Shown here piece by piece: positions 31,021 to 50,782 of a stretch of DNA of 64,000 nt. The position numbers were made by a program, and so were the translations under genes. Every line of letters begins with the position of its first letter. The first letter of the stretch is position 1. The notes beneath the pieces were generated by a model, which worked only from the letters and a program-made list of their open reading frames with translations, was not told the origin of the DNA and ran no database searches. The DNA comes from Polytrichum commune (Eukaryota > Streptophyta > Polytrichopsida > Polytrichales > Polytrichaceae), in assembly GCA_950295325.1 (NCBI GenBank), contig OX485803.1, positions 2,354,001 to 2,418,000 of the forward strand, read 5' to 3'.

Positions 31021-32416
31021 GGATTAGGCGACTTGTCCACCATATTCTAGTGGAAATGTAGACTCCATCATATAGAGTCTACAGTTCCGTTAGAATCTGG
31101 TGGGCGAGTAAACCACATGGGAACTGACGTTAAGTTTCACACCGCCAACTATCCATGGTCACGTTGATACTGGAAGAGTATAGAAAATGTTGGTGCAGAC
31201 ATGCTAGGGGTGGAACAGAGATGGTGCTCATATATGAAAGGGCATCCCAAAGGCTTCACATGATGGATCCAAGACCATTTGCTCAAATTCATATTCTAAT
31301 GAGTTGAAATTATATTCTAATGCACTAATTATAAATTTGATATGGCCTCAACATAACATTATTAAGCAGTGTGCATGCATTCATGTGGAACCTGAGAATA
31401 TAACCATGGGGTTGAGTCTGAATCTGCACTAGCTGTGGCATCAAATGATTATATTCTCGAAGGCCACATGAACAAATGCTCACTGCTTAATAATATTATG
31501 AAAATAAGAAAATTGGGTTGGACCAAAATGAACAGCCAATTTACTTCCTTGGGGCCATGTCATAGGTTCCTCCCTTCTTGGCCACTTTGTTTTGCAGACG
31601 TTTGGTGGACTCTTTGCAGATACTGTTCTGAGATTCTTTCATGCTATGCTTTGACTAGAGGAGATGCTGGGGCCCGCCCCACATGTCTGCAAAAGCCAGC
31701 CGAGTCCCACTTTCGAGGGATTGGGGTGGGGATATGAAAAGTAGTGCATAAAGAAAAATATAATATAATACTTTAGTAAATGGCAGGTAGTAGAAACTTC
31801 AAAGAAGATAGGCTTCCGCCAGAATCCTGGCAGCTGTCTTAAAGACTCTTTGAGTGCACATTCACCAAGGCTGCTCCGACAAGATAGCCAGAGGCTTTGA
31901 CTCTGCAATGAATTAGGAATTCATGTGTACAAGGTTCCCTCCACATCTCACAAGTAGTAGTTGGTATTTTGTGAGTTAAAAAATTAAGTTACTTAAATTT
32001 TGTGAGAAACTAAGCAAGAAACCTTGTGGAAAATCTCTTGTGTCAAAGGTGAAGGGAGATTCTACACATTAGCTTATTCCCTCCCCATGATAAAATATTT
32101 AAATGCAGGTTCAGAATATACTCAAACTTGGGTGAACATTTTGTTATAGAATTTATTTGGTACATGTGATATGAGGTAAGCAAGCCTAATTTGGTTACTT
32201 GTCTTAAATAGGCTCCTATATTTAAGTGGTGTGTGGTTAGGGGTGGATCTAAGAGTGGACATCAAATAACATGTTTTTGAAGAGATCAAACTACAAAGTT
32301 CAAATTTTCCTAATTATTCTAGGCTCAATAGTCAACAAAATTGGGGAGACTTATGAGATATTCAAGAAGTCTAATTTCTTTAGCCCAAATGGCCGTCACA
32401 TAGAAGTCCACCCGAA
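31021..32416. other. Intergenic region, no gene seen
   Basis: No recognisable frame or repeat; lies between blocks A and B of the second duplicated copy. Confidence 0.4.
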
Positions 32417-32728
32417 CTTATGGCTATTTCAGTCTTCTGTTTGTAGGAGAGGCCACACATGTTTGAAAATGCCAGTTTTGAAATGGACGATTCTACCTAA
32501 CAAAATAGGAACCAACCTTGAAACTAAGCCCCCCAAGGTTAGGCACATGTAGTCAAGGTTGAAATTCTTTTACTTTGGCTTGAAGAACTTTGTTTCAAAA
32601 CGTGAGTTGTCAAATGTGTGTGGCCTCCACATAAGTGGATCTTGGATTACTTCTTGAACTACAAATGTAGCAAGTAGCAACCATGGAGGAGGGGGTGCAC
32701 CATATATATTTTGATGCCTACAAACTAA

Positions 32729-33950
32729 GGGGCGGTTTACACTATGGACCATGAAGTTGGACCAGGGCTCTGTAAGGCAGCTGATTGGCTCTTGAAGTTG
32801 TCCCGGGACAACTTCGGTTTACACTAAGGAAAAAATGGCAGAGGGACCATGGAGGTTGAGGTCCCCAAAATATAAATTTTAAGGCCTAATAAATGAACTG
32901 ACATGGTCTAACGGGTTTTGCGTTGAGAGAGGCAAGAGAAGTAGTCTGGTAGGAGAAGGCAAGGGCCCATGTCAGAGAAATGCCATTTCAAGAAATTTTT
33001 CATGAATCTACCTTTTATGTGCCTTAAATATATTATAGCCCATGAGACATACCAGCACTACCTTGCCCTACCCTTTAAACCGGCTTACACGTGTTTCATC
33101 AAACAACGCGGGACATCTAGAACTCAAGAATTCAAGTGCAGATTTGTTTTTTTAGTCTACCAGTTGCAATTTTTGGAATTTGGGGGCGTGTAATATACCG
33201 TTGGAAAGGTCTTGAAAAGACCTTTCCAACGGTATATTACATACCCCAAAATGTTTAAAACTACAGTTGTAAATCAAAAAAAAAAACGTAGTCGTTTAGT
33301 GACTGTAGATCAGGGTGGTCAAAAGAAGCGCAATGGGAAATCTTCTAACATTAATTATCAAATAATTGAAATTTAGTGTTGAGCAAGGTTGGGTGATAAC
33401 AACATTAGATATAATCAACACATTAAATATCCTATTTAGTGTAGTGACAACACAAGGTACATATCACATGTAATTTACATTGAACATATACAAATTGAAT
33501 CGCTCATTTTTTTTCGTAAAAATTATTGTGAGAAGATTTGCAGGCCACATGTTGGACACATTTAACAAGAAGTGAAGACAGTTGAAGCCCAAGAGATGAC
33601 AAGAGAATGATCAAACTTTAAGGCGAAAAGAAGAAAAAACTAAGTGACAAGATAAGTGAAGGCATGTGTAGGCAAGTGAAGGCAAATTGAAGTCAACAAA
33701 ATGGTCAAACTTCATTTTTTTCCCAAAACTGCCCTTTTTGGGCTTATATTAAAAAAACCAGCACATCCACTTCTTGCCGCATGGTCATTCTTCATGGTCC
33801 ACATTCGGTTTACACCTAGTGAAGGGCCCATGAACCATGAAAACTAATATTTTAGTAACTCGGACCATGGAAGTCGTCCCATGAAGTCGTCCCACGCAAA
33901 ATAGGCCTCTTACGTGGGACGACTTCATGGTCCATAGTGTAAACCGCCTC
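32729..33950. mobile_element. Non-autonomous PIF/Harbinger-like element, ~1.2 kb
   Basis: Terminal inverted repeats GGGGCGGTTTACACTATGGA and GAGGCGGTTTACACTATGGA (reverse strand) extend ~28 nt with one early mismatch. Flanked by TAA (32726-32728 and 33951-33953), or CTAAG if the ends are set one base further in. The empty site CAAACTAAGTAGC is preserved at 20868. A TAA duplication and a G-rich start fit PIF/Harbinger best. No transposase frame. Internal GGTTTACAC words repeat near both ends, and a perfect hairpin lies at 33189-33241. Confidence 0.85.
33189..33241. other. Perfect 25-nt-arm hairpin with GAA loop
   Basis: The arm TGTAATATACCGTTGGAAAG (continuing GTCTT) is followed by GAA and its exact reverse complement. 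Weaker complementarity continues outward (TTTGGGG/CCCCAAA and CAGTTG/CAACTG words) to about 33145-33290. It resembles a small-RNA foldback or a nested MITE. Confidence 0.8.
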
Positions 33951-34503
33951 TAAGTAGCTTTGAGCCACAGTAAGGGATTAAATAAGGTACCAAATATATA
34001 TGGTAGACTCCCCCAAGCTTGAAAAAATGCATTTATATATACTCTATAAAGAGGGACCAATCTTGAAACCAAATTCCCCAAGGTAAAATACATATAAATA
34101 AAGGCGAACAACTATGTATACCCATTGCCCAACGAACAACCGATTAAAATATGTATTCCCAAAACCACCACTACGTACCACTGCCCTACCGATGTTTTCA
34201 GCCATGTGCAGCCTTCACATGTCTACCTATTTCAACAAACATAATTTAAGCCTACTCACTATAAGTACACTCAGAATAATATATGTGGTGGTGCTAGACT
34301 GGTAAGTAATAGTATACAACAGTATCATGTGTCACTGAGACCCGGTACTACGCCAAATTACAGACACATCACTGTGCAGAGGGAAGCTTCTACTCTGCCA
34401 GTGCTTGCAGGAATGAGGGAATTATCAGATACGAGCTTACCTCTCATCCATGCAACATCAAAGCCCTGAAGTAGTACCGTAGCACCATAGCTGGTTCGTG
34501 CAC

Positions 34504-34562
34504 CTCAAAACAAATATTTATATTTATATTTATATTTATATATATTATTATTATTATTATTT
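34504..34562. repeat. ATATTT / ATT microsatellite
   Basis: Four or more ATATTT units pass directly into seven or so ATT units. Confidence 0.9.
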
Positions 34563-35476
34563 TGAAAAATAAGGTTCATCAACGAAAAATATAATTTACG
34601 AAATTTCGTCAATCCTATGATTTAAAAAAAATTAATTTGTTTTTTCGTTAAGGTCCAGTAGTATTGCAAGTAGGTTGTTGTTTTTTTCATTCATTCGTGG
34701 CAACTTCTTGGTCCTAAACCTAAGTATTCACCTTAACCTTACTTAGTGTGACTCTTGTTCGTCTTTGTCCCGGGCACGCAACTCCCGTATTTTATGGTCA
34801 TGATTATAATCACTTATAATGCGTTTTAGTCCAATATTGAGTGATACAATTTGTTTTAATGTAGGAAACCCTTGTAGCCCTTCTAACAAGGAATCCAAAA
34901 ATGTAATCATATATAAGAAATGAATATATTTTGAAGCATATAATTGCATTAAAAACCTAATTATATGATTTTTTTTAAATACAGGTACCATAGGTCAAAC
35001 TACCCAACTTTTTGGACTTTTTAATAAAATCTTAACATTGTGAATGACTTATAATTTTAATGGGAGGCAACTATTTGTGGCTTATAATTTTAATGGGAGG
35101 CTTAATAAATATGCAACCCAACTTTTTTTTCATCTCATTTTATTTAATTTGGGCTTTACCCAAAAAAAATTTCATCTCATTTTATTTAATTTGATCTTCA
35201 CCCAACTTTTTGATCATTTTAATTTGATATAATTTGATATAATTTTTACAAAAGCCGTCCTCTAAGCCGTTTTAAGTACAATGCCCCCTACGTATAATAT
35301 GGGAGTTGTGTACCCGGGGTCTTTGTACGATGTATGTGTTACATCTTTTGTATGTATTTGTACTTTAAATATGTGTGAGAAGAGTGTTAGAAATGGCACC
35401 AAAACAACGACGGGTTGATTTTTCTTTTATCCCTATTAGCAAGGAAGGGAGGGGAGATGGATGTGAGAGATTGTAG
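34563..35476. other. AT-rich DNA with small direct repeats
   Basis: CTTATAATTTTAATGGGAGG occurs twice 33 bp apart (35048, 35081), and TTTCATCTCATTTTATTTAA occurs twice near 35128 and 35170. No gene seen. Confidence 0.5.
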
Positions 35477-37155
35477 GAGGAGCAATCAAGGCCCAAAAAG
35501 GAGACATTCAAGCGGCCAGTAGGGAGACCAAGGAAGGAGAGACAAGCAACCCTACTGAAGCCAAAGGTTGAGAAGATGAAGCCAATTATCAAGCCAAAGA
35601 AGGTCAGAGGTTCATACACTAATTGGTTCACCCCTACTCTCTGGCCTCCTATTTACAAGGTTGTAAAACATCATCATAATATCGCAAAGGCATGGAGTTT
35701 TCTTAGGTCAGCTTATAGAAAACTAGGAGATCTTTCTTGTGTCTATGACAATTTATCTAAGAGCTCTATGCGGCAATGGTTTCATCCGAATAGAGGTTTG
35801 AAGGAGACCTATAAACGTTATGTCGATTTTGGCACATACTTTGTCAAAACTGCACAACGCTACCCAATCTTGGAATCTAATCGAATTATGAAGGATGAGA
35901 TTTTTGCCATTCTTAGGAATCAAAGAAAGGCAGGCCAACCTTTATATGCAGTTTGCATTCAACCACTTACAAAGGCCATAATAAAAAAGAAAGCTCCAGA
36001 ACTCTTAGAATGCATGCACAAAACCTCGTTTAGTGTTTCGTATGCTTGGACTAATAATTTTGTGAACAATGAATTGAATTGGAGTTACCGAGCAGCAACC
36101 AGTGCAGCAGGAAAACTACCAAAATATTATAAGGATCAAGGGAAGGCTATGGCTCAACGATGTGCATACTTGGCAATTGTTCACAACATTCCTTCGGAAT
36201 TAGTTGTAAACACTGATCATACCAGGATACATCTTGTTCCTACATATGGCAATAGAACATGGAAAACAAAATATGTTAAGCATATTAAAATACATGGACA
36301 AACGACAAATTATTGTGGTAGTATCTTCTGCAGCTAGTGGAAAATGCATGCCTTTTCAAGCAATTTTCCAAGGGATAACTAACATAAGTTTACCAAAGTT
36401 AGAAGGGGGGAAGTATAATTATGAACATGCAGAATGGAATTTGACTTTCAGCCATAACCATTGGTCTACTTTGGACACATGCAAAGAGTTCGTGGAGAAG
36501 ATATTGGTAACCGTATAAGGACTCACAAGTGGAACTATTGAACCTTCCAGCAATGCAAAAAATGATTTGGCTCATCGATTGTTAGAGTGTTCACATCAGC
36601 AAGGAATTTATGGAGTGGATGAAGAATCATCATCCCAAAATTTACATTCTTTACATTCCAACAAATTTTACAAGTATCTATTAACATGCAGATGTTATTA
36701 TTCAAAGACCGTTCAAACATGCATTTTGACAAGCATTTAACAAGTATATTATGGAGGCTATAGCAAAGCAACTAAAGGCAGGTGATGATGTTCACATGGA
36801 CTTCAAAATGAGCAAACTAAAGCCTCACATATGTGAGTGACTTTATGTTGCATGGACAAATGTCTCAAGTCGGATTGCAATGGTCCTTAAAGGTTGGGAG
36901 TAGATTGGACTCCTACGTGCTTTTGACAAAGAATTTTAGAAGCAAGCTATGTTGGACAACATAAAAACACCATTATTCAAGACAATTGAAGAGGAGGTTC
37001 AGACATACAATACAGAGTGCAACGAGGAGATAGATGTTGAAGTGTCTTTACTAGACACTGTTATGGAAGAGAGCTTGATAAAAGTTGTTGAATTGCCAAA
37101 GTCTATTTCTTCTAGCAGTATAATTACTATTAGAAATCTAGCTAGAAAGAAGTGA
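35477..37155 (+). pseudogene. pogo-like DDE transposase, frameshifted
   Basis: The open frame begins after a stop at 35474 and shows an AT-hook-like RPVGRPRKE, a helix-turn-helix region, then AMAQRCAYLAIVHNIPSELV and the first catalytic Asp in VVNTDHTRIHLVP. The frame then shifts near 36290-36330: RQIIVVVSSAASGKCMPFQAIFQG and NHWSTLDTCKEFVEKIL continue in another phase. Further downstream several stops precede a final block ending NLARKK at 37155. The order matches pogo/Tc5-type plant transposases. At least one frameshift and several stops make it inactive. I could not identify terminal repeats, so the element's limits are unknown. Confidence 0.8.
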
Positions 37156-37541
37156 CAATTTTTATTGTACAAGTGTATTATTTCAGAGTTTTTCATTTGC
37201 ATAAATATGTGTTCAGAATTTATGCATGAAGTTGAATGTTGCACAAGTCATTCAACTAACCACCATTGTCTACGTAACATTGTCATCATTGTCTACGTAT
37301 GATATTCATTTTTAACACAACTCACCTTCTCTGGTCTATGCGGGTCTTACCCTCAAAAAATTCTCCCAACATCCTCTTTAAATCATGAGATGTGTATCTT
37401 AAGTATTTCTCTTTCCTTATTGATAGAGCACACTTCCCATCTATATCATTAGCCCAGATAGAGATCAACTCAACAGAATGCAACTATTTCCACCCATCTC
37501 ACAAATAATCCTGCAAAAACAAAATTTATAGCACCTGCAAC
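37156..37541. other. Spacer before the CACTA terminus
   Basis: AT-rich, nothing recognised. Confidence 0.4.
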
Positions 37542-37559
37542 CACTACAACAAACCTTGT

Positions 37560-38350
37560 CCATTCCAACCAGGGTATCAATGACTCAGTGTCCTAAACAA
37601 CTCATTAAACGACTGTGATGCCTGATGAAGTCACTTTGTGTGATGTGGCTAACATGTGAGTCATTGTTTAGTCATTTAAATGACTAAAGATGAACTCTGT
37701 TGACGACCGCACAACATGTATGACGTGGATAGAATATCTTGACGTGGCTGACTGTTAGTCATTATCTGGTCGTGATTTAACGACTACGTGTTTACTATTA
37801 TTTAAAAATAACACAAATATGTGATGTGGCACTTACATCCCTCTAATGACGTGGAAATTAGGGATTAATTGAGTGAAAATTATTCTCGATAATAGTGACC
37901 TGTCAAAAGAATGACTACGAATTTCGAGCTCAATGACTGACTCACACGCCCGCCAAGATTGGGATGACGTGTACAAGTGTTTAGTCATTGTTCAGTTACT
38001 GAAATGACTCGTGGATGACATGTGCAACTTTTGGTGAAAGGTTAGTTATTCATCGTCCAACTCATCCATGCCGGTGTGACGTGCCAAAACAACTCTCACA
38101 TAGCAACTGTGCAGTCATTTCTGTGTTGCCCTTCACTAACCCATACTTAACCATGACTCTCCAACAGATTGCAAGTACATATATGGAAGATATACATTGC
38201 CAATGTGCACATATGATGCAGGTGTGAAATCATGTGTTCAATGGAGGGCACTGGGCAAGAACAATCATTTTCATTTATCATGCCACGTACTCGATGACGT
38301 GGACGTCTGAGTCATAGTGGAGTTGTAGTTCAGTCACAATATTGTTAAAT
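37560..38350. repeat. CACTA subterminal repeats (TGACT/AGTCA words)
   Basis: Dense short words such as TTTAGTCATTT, AAATGACTAAA, ATGACGTGG and GACTCACAC in both directions, next to the CACTA end. Such clusters are where TNPA-type proteins bind in En/Spm. No frame of interest. Confidence 0.65.
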
Positions 38351-38553
38351 ACAACCACTAAGGACATTTGTGACCCCAACTAGGCTTCTGTAAAAACAAA
38401 CACCTAAAATTTAGCTAGTGCTAATGAGTTATCGGAATCTGATAGTTCTATGGCTCCCACCAATGACGTTGTGGTGGGCGGGGGAGGCACATGGTTTGCC
38501 AACTGCATGCCATCCGTTTCTTCGGTGGTGGTCATGAAGACATCTTGTGTGCT

Positions 38554-41500
38554 CTATTCATGTCTTTGGGAGCGTGCCTCCTTTGCCAAAACTACTTTCC
38601 ACCCCGGTTTCCGCACTTCGTCTGACCAAAATACTTGAGTCGCTTGGCTGGGAAATATGAACGGATCTAACATCTGAGGAACCCTGTGGTGGAAATTCAC
38701 GACCATGAATCCAGCCTCATCTCTTACATACGTTGGGTTGCCCCGATTGTCAAATTGCTTCATCCACTCGCACCTAAGAAGTATGACAGGTGTACGAATT
38801 GGCCCATAGTTCAATTTTAGTATATCCTTTAGTACTCCCACATAATTCAATGTCACCTCCTCCGAACCCTCGCAGGGCATGTGAAACACAGAGGCAACTC
38901 CGCTATCGTAGGTTTTTAATGTCCTGGACTGTTGGTCCTCCACCCGAAAGTGGTTTCCATATGCCTTCATCCTCGTATATCGTGTGGCTAACTGTGACGG
39001 TCTGCTGTACATCAGAACCCTATCCATGTCATCCTCATCGTTCGGGTCAACAGGGTGATTGCGTACTACGTCTTTAATCCAGTTTCCAAAAGCCGATATG
39101 TTGGGATTCGCCTCCTGTTCCACTTTCCATTGCCTGTACATCCAACCAGTCATTCAATAATCATACACCAGTCACTGAATAGTCGCTCATAAGTCATTCA
39201 CTAGTCCTTCACCAGTCGCTAACTAGTCGCTCATAAGTCATTCAATAGTCATACACCAGTCGCTCAATAGTCCCTCATAAGTCATTCAATAGTCATACAC
39301 CAGTTGCTCAATAGTCCCTCATAAGTCATTTACTAGTCCTTCACCACTCGCTAACTAGTCGCTCATAAGTCATTCAATAGTCATTCACGAGTCGCTCACT
39401 AGTCGCTCATTAGTCATTCATTATTCATGACGGACTCATCCGCCCGCTCAGGCAGTAGGGGTTTACAGAGGCGTTCATGTTTTGCAAAATAACAGGGCAC
39501 ATTGACACAAGAATGTGCAATAAAAAAAAACACGGTCACACTCACCTATGCAAAGGTGCCATGAGGGATAAATTCGTCAAAGCATATTGGTGGGCTACAT
39601 CTCTCAATGCTGGTGTCATCAAGTACTTTGTTCCTGCCCCTTCTAGCACCTCCTTTGCATCTCCGTACTCCTCATCCGCATCCCATACTTGACGGTCAAC
39701 CACTTCAAACTTGTGTAGATATTCCGTGATGAAACCTAGGCATTCATCCCTCGCGTAACCCTCCGCCATGCATGCCTCCAATGTTGCCATGTTCCGAACA
39801 TAATGCTTTAGGGTTTTCATGTATCTTTCAATAGGATACATCCACCTTGTGGAGACGGGACCACACATGTCCAATTCATCGACAAGGTGATACAATAAAT
39901 GCGTCATAATGTCAAAAAATGAGGGAGGGAAATGAATCTCCAGAAGTGCCATGCTCCGTGCGACGTCCGCCTGAAGAGCTTCAAACTCCAATGGGTTCCA
40001 AACACTCCCACATATCCTTCGGAACACTTTCGAAATCCTCATCACCGCCATTCGTGGACCAGGTTGTAAAAGACCTCGTAGTGCTAGTGGCATGATTTGC
40101 TGCATAAGCACATGGTAGTCATGCGACTTTAAACCCCCGAACGTCCTCTTCCGTACGTACTGAGCCATGTTGGAAACATGTCCTGATGGTGTCTTCAGGT
40201 TCTCGATAACACTGGCAAATACTTCGAACTCTTCGCTTGTCAACACATACGGGGCCGCCGGTTTCAACATTTTCCCATTTTTCCTTGGGTGGGGAATGAG
40301 CCACAAATGCGGCCTGATGCCTCTGCGTTGCAGGTCGCGGCGGACCTTTACTGTGTCCTTGTGTCCTGTGACGGTCTTCAATATGTTCTTCGAAAAGTTT
40401 GCCTCACAATGCATAACATCCAGGGTGTATCGTATGAGCAGATCCTGGCAATATAGTCATATACTAGTTAGTGAAAGGACCCTACGGAAACTCGTCCGAT
40501 AACGACTACGATTATGACTGGCGTTTACGTCGTTGATGTCTACAGCGACTACTAATTTTGTGTCATTGTGGACGTATTGTAACGCACCGACTGTACTAAT
40601 GGATGGGTCGTGGGAGCATATACTCTCGTCTGTGTTGCCACGTTTCCAGACCTGTAGTTTCTCATAGTCATTTCCATTGGTTGAACATATGTATTGTGAA
40701 CGACTTTCAAACGACTATGTTAATGGACATGTGTCCATGTGTATGGTAAACGACTATTCTGCTACTACTCAACAACTAAATGCTTCTGACACGTGCACTT
40801 GTCTATGCCATCTATGAGCACATTCAGTCGTTTTTTAGTATTTTTTAAGTTGGACATGTCGTTCCCTGTGAGGATGCATACAACAATTGAGTCAAAGCAG
40901 CTGGAACATATACCTTCCAATAAGGCAGGTTGTGTAAGATGCTCCTCCTTTTCACGCCGTGTGTTTTGGAGGGGTCTCCAGCGGCGCCCTCTTTGTTGCC
41001 TGCATCCAACCAGGTTTGATACTCGGTGGCTCGCTGCATTTGCTCATTTGCATTAACCACATTGGGCTTACCGCGAACTTCTATACGTCCATTGAAGTGG
41101 TCTTTCATTTCCGGTGATCTCCACGGATCGTCATGGGCAAGCCACCTCCTTGTGTCTGTATAGGTTTGCTTTCCAAGTTCGATAGAATGTTCACCTTTAA
41201 AATGAGGCCCACACACAGGACATGCCGCATAGCCCTGATGTGCAACACCTGCAACTGTCCCATAAGTAGGAAAATCGTGTATGGTCCACAACAAAATTGC
41301 TCTAAGTTTGAAGGCCCTTGACCCCACCTCTTTGAGCACATCATAAGCATCCACACCCTTCCATAGTTGGATGAACTCCTCTACCAATGGTTCCAAGTAC
41401 ACATCGAAGAATTGAGATGTCACAGACTGTTTTCCTGGGATTAGCAACGCCAACATTATGAAAAATTTCTTCGTAGTCAACCATGGGGGTATGTTGTAAT

Positions 41501-42683
41501 TTAACAACATTACCGGTCATGTACTCCAACTTGTACGTTGCAACTTGAAAGGGTTTACTCCATCGGCCGCCATTCCTAAGTGAATGTTGCGGTCTTCCTG
41601 GCCAAAACTATAATCTATATTTTCATGTACGTGCTTCCATGCCTTTGAATCACAAGGATGTCTTACCAATCCATCACTGCTTGTGTTCTTTGCATGCCAC
41701 ACCATGAGTTCAGATATTGTGGGTGTACGGAACATACGCCTTAGTCTTGGAATTAGGGGAAAGTGTCTAAGTACTTTCCAAGGCCTCCGTTTATTGGCCT
41801 CGTCTTTGTAACGTGGTTTCTTACACTTTGGACAATGAGTTGCACCTTCATATTGCCCTTTAAATAATACACAACCTGCTTGGCATGCATGAATTGTATT
41901 GTAATTCAATCCTAATTTCCGAATCAAGCCTTTTGCAGCATGGAGGTTTTTGGGTAGCATATTCTCACTGGGTAGTAGGTGTTCGCGGAAGAGGGTGAAT
42001 AGCTAGTCCGCAAACTTGTTGCTCACACCATGGACTGTACACAATGTCATTATCAATATCGTGGCGGCCAACACCGAAGACTTGGCTCCATGGTACAACT
42101 CCTCCATGGCTTCTTCCATATCGTGGGGATCACCACAACTGTGTTCTTCTACATTACTACCACCATTTTCCCCCAAAGGCTCATCCTCTGACTCATCGTC
42201 CGAAAGTGGGATTTCATCATCGGCCAGCTCATCGACAACTGTGAATGCGCCCATTACTATGTCCTCAATTTGCTCTTCCAATGTAGGGGGGTGGGCTGGT
42301 GCCTCATCAATTTCCTGGAATGCTTCCTCGACCATGGCATGCATATCCAATCCTTCATCGATGTGTTCGTCATGTGGTCTTGAGGGTCTCCTAAACTCCT
42401 GTTCCCACTCCTCATCGGAGCCGTCCCTCTCTCCAGGCCCCCTCCACACCCTAAATGTGGGTTCCCTCCCATTCCAGATTAGGTGATCCTTTACTTTTGC
42501 AATAGAGCATTGAACTTGTCCTTTGCATTTGCAGCATGGGCAATGAATTCGTTTTAGATTATACAAGGTGGCCCTGTCTTGCTCCCTCCTCCACAGACGG
42601 TCGTCGCGATGTTGTTGCCGTCTCCTGTCATTAAGAGGGAATCTTCCTCCGTTCATGTCCCCTGCAAGTTTGCCACTATGCAC
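38554..42683 (-). pseudogene. TNP2-type CACTA transposase with two nonsense codons
   Basis: The likely start is MNGGRFPLNDRRR (ATG at 42656). Exon 1 (to 40914) has the Cys-rich block CPCCKCKGQVQC, an acidic region, the zinc-like HACQAGCVLF..CPKCKKPRY, and GMAADGVNPF...MLLNYNIPPWL with WTIHDFPTYGTVAG (Transposase_21 domain). Exon 2 (40444-39546) is DUF4218-like (LLYHLVDELDMCGPVSTRWM); exon 3 (39133-38554) is DUF4216-like (LNYVGVLKDILKLNYG). GT/AG borders are visible at each intron. In-frame stops interrupt exon 1 at 42003-42005 (TAG) and 41517-41519 (TGA, at a Trp position in the family). The frame is otherwise continuous, so inactivation looks recent. The introns hold AGTCATTCA arrays. Confidence 0.9.
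39140..39430. repeat. AGTCATTCA / AGTCGCTCA array in a transposase intron
   Basis: About twenty loosely tandem 10-14-bp units built on AGTCATTCA, AGTCGCTCA and TAGTC fill most of the intron 39134-39545. The same words recur at 42740-42860, 43400-43530, 49630-49800 and 50345-50380, all inside the CACTA element. Confidence 0.85.
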
Positions 42684-42739
42684 ATATTAGTCACTGTAAT
42701 GTGTGGTCTTCAAACAGGGTTCCCACCACCCATTTAATG

Positions 42740-43530
42740 GTTGTTTATTTGTCATAAACTTGTCGTACACTAGTCAAACATTAGTCATTCAGGTGTATGC
42801 AGAGAACATTCAATATGAATTAGTCATTCACTGGTCATTTAGCAGTCAGTCATTAGTCGTTCGCTAGGCTTACTTGGCCTTGCAGACTAAGTTCCAGAGT
42901 GGAGACCTGGGCATGAGTATGTGAAATGCACGTCCGCTCTCAAATTTGAGGTCCCAATATCAACTGGGTTGGGAAGCTTCGTTAAGTTGGCCTTGACCAA
43001 TGATTAGGGAGAACTGCCTGCTAGTGACAGATGGGCCGGTTGGGTTCGAGGAATAAATAGTTAACATTCACGAAGTACATGAAATTATTGGTCATACTAC
43101 ATGAATCTCATTAAATATACCTCAAATCAGTAAAGAAAAATTGAACGGCATCACTAGCAGCTGCGAATTTTGTCCACAATTACAAGGAAATGTGAAAAGG
43201 TTGTAATTGCAAACATCACAAGCAGAGAAGGGTATACAATGTGGGAAGCCATCACCATGTTTGACGACCCTCATAAGTGAGCCAAATGAACCTTCAAACA
43301 ATAAAGATGGCTATGCACATGTCTTGTGCCAAAGATTTGAGCCAGTACTAAAGAAATATTTCATGAGCTTATAATTGCTATTGTGATCATGTGTTCGAAT
43401 ATCACTAGTCATTCAGCTGTTGTTCACAAGTCATTAAGTACTCATCCAAAAGTCATTCACTAGTCATTCACTAGTCCTTAAGTACTCATCCAGAAGTCAT
43501 TCACTACTCATTCAACAGTCATTCTCTAGT
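42740..43530. repeat. Central region between the two CACTA genes with AGTCATTCA words
   Basis: Clusters at 42740-42860 and 43400-43530 flank non-coding DNA. This is the divergent promoter region of the minus-strand transposase gene and the plus-strand TNPA-type gene. Confidence 0.6.
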
Positions 43531-43728
43531 CATTATTCAAATTGGAACAGTCTACATAAACAAGCCCTAGCGCGTCGAATTGTATCCGTTAGATCCGCGC
43601 CCCTAAATACAATGCAGTCCATGGCGTATTGCACGTCTGCGCTCAAGGCAAGAGACTCAAGTTGTTGTCTTATCTGTAGAGAGTATAGAGGTAGTTTGTG
43701 ATAATATCTCAAGTATAAGGCTCAGGAT

Positions 43729-50782
<7,054 letters not shown>

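Larger units (their letters stand above)
32417..34415. repeat. Segmental duplication, block B copy 2 (occupied)
   Basis: Parallel of 20560-21375, interrupted by the element at 32729-33950. The matching flanks include GGAACCAACCTTGAAACTAA and CATGTGCAGCCTTCACAT. Confidence 0.9.

Noticed and set aside
32969-33193. Transposase in the Harbinger-like element
   Set aside because: The short frame has no similarity I can recognise to a DDE or Myb-like domain.
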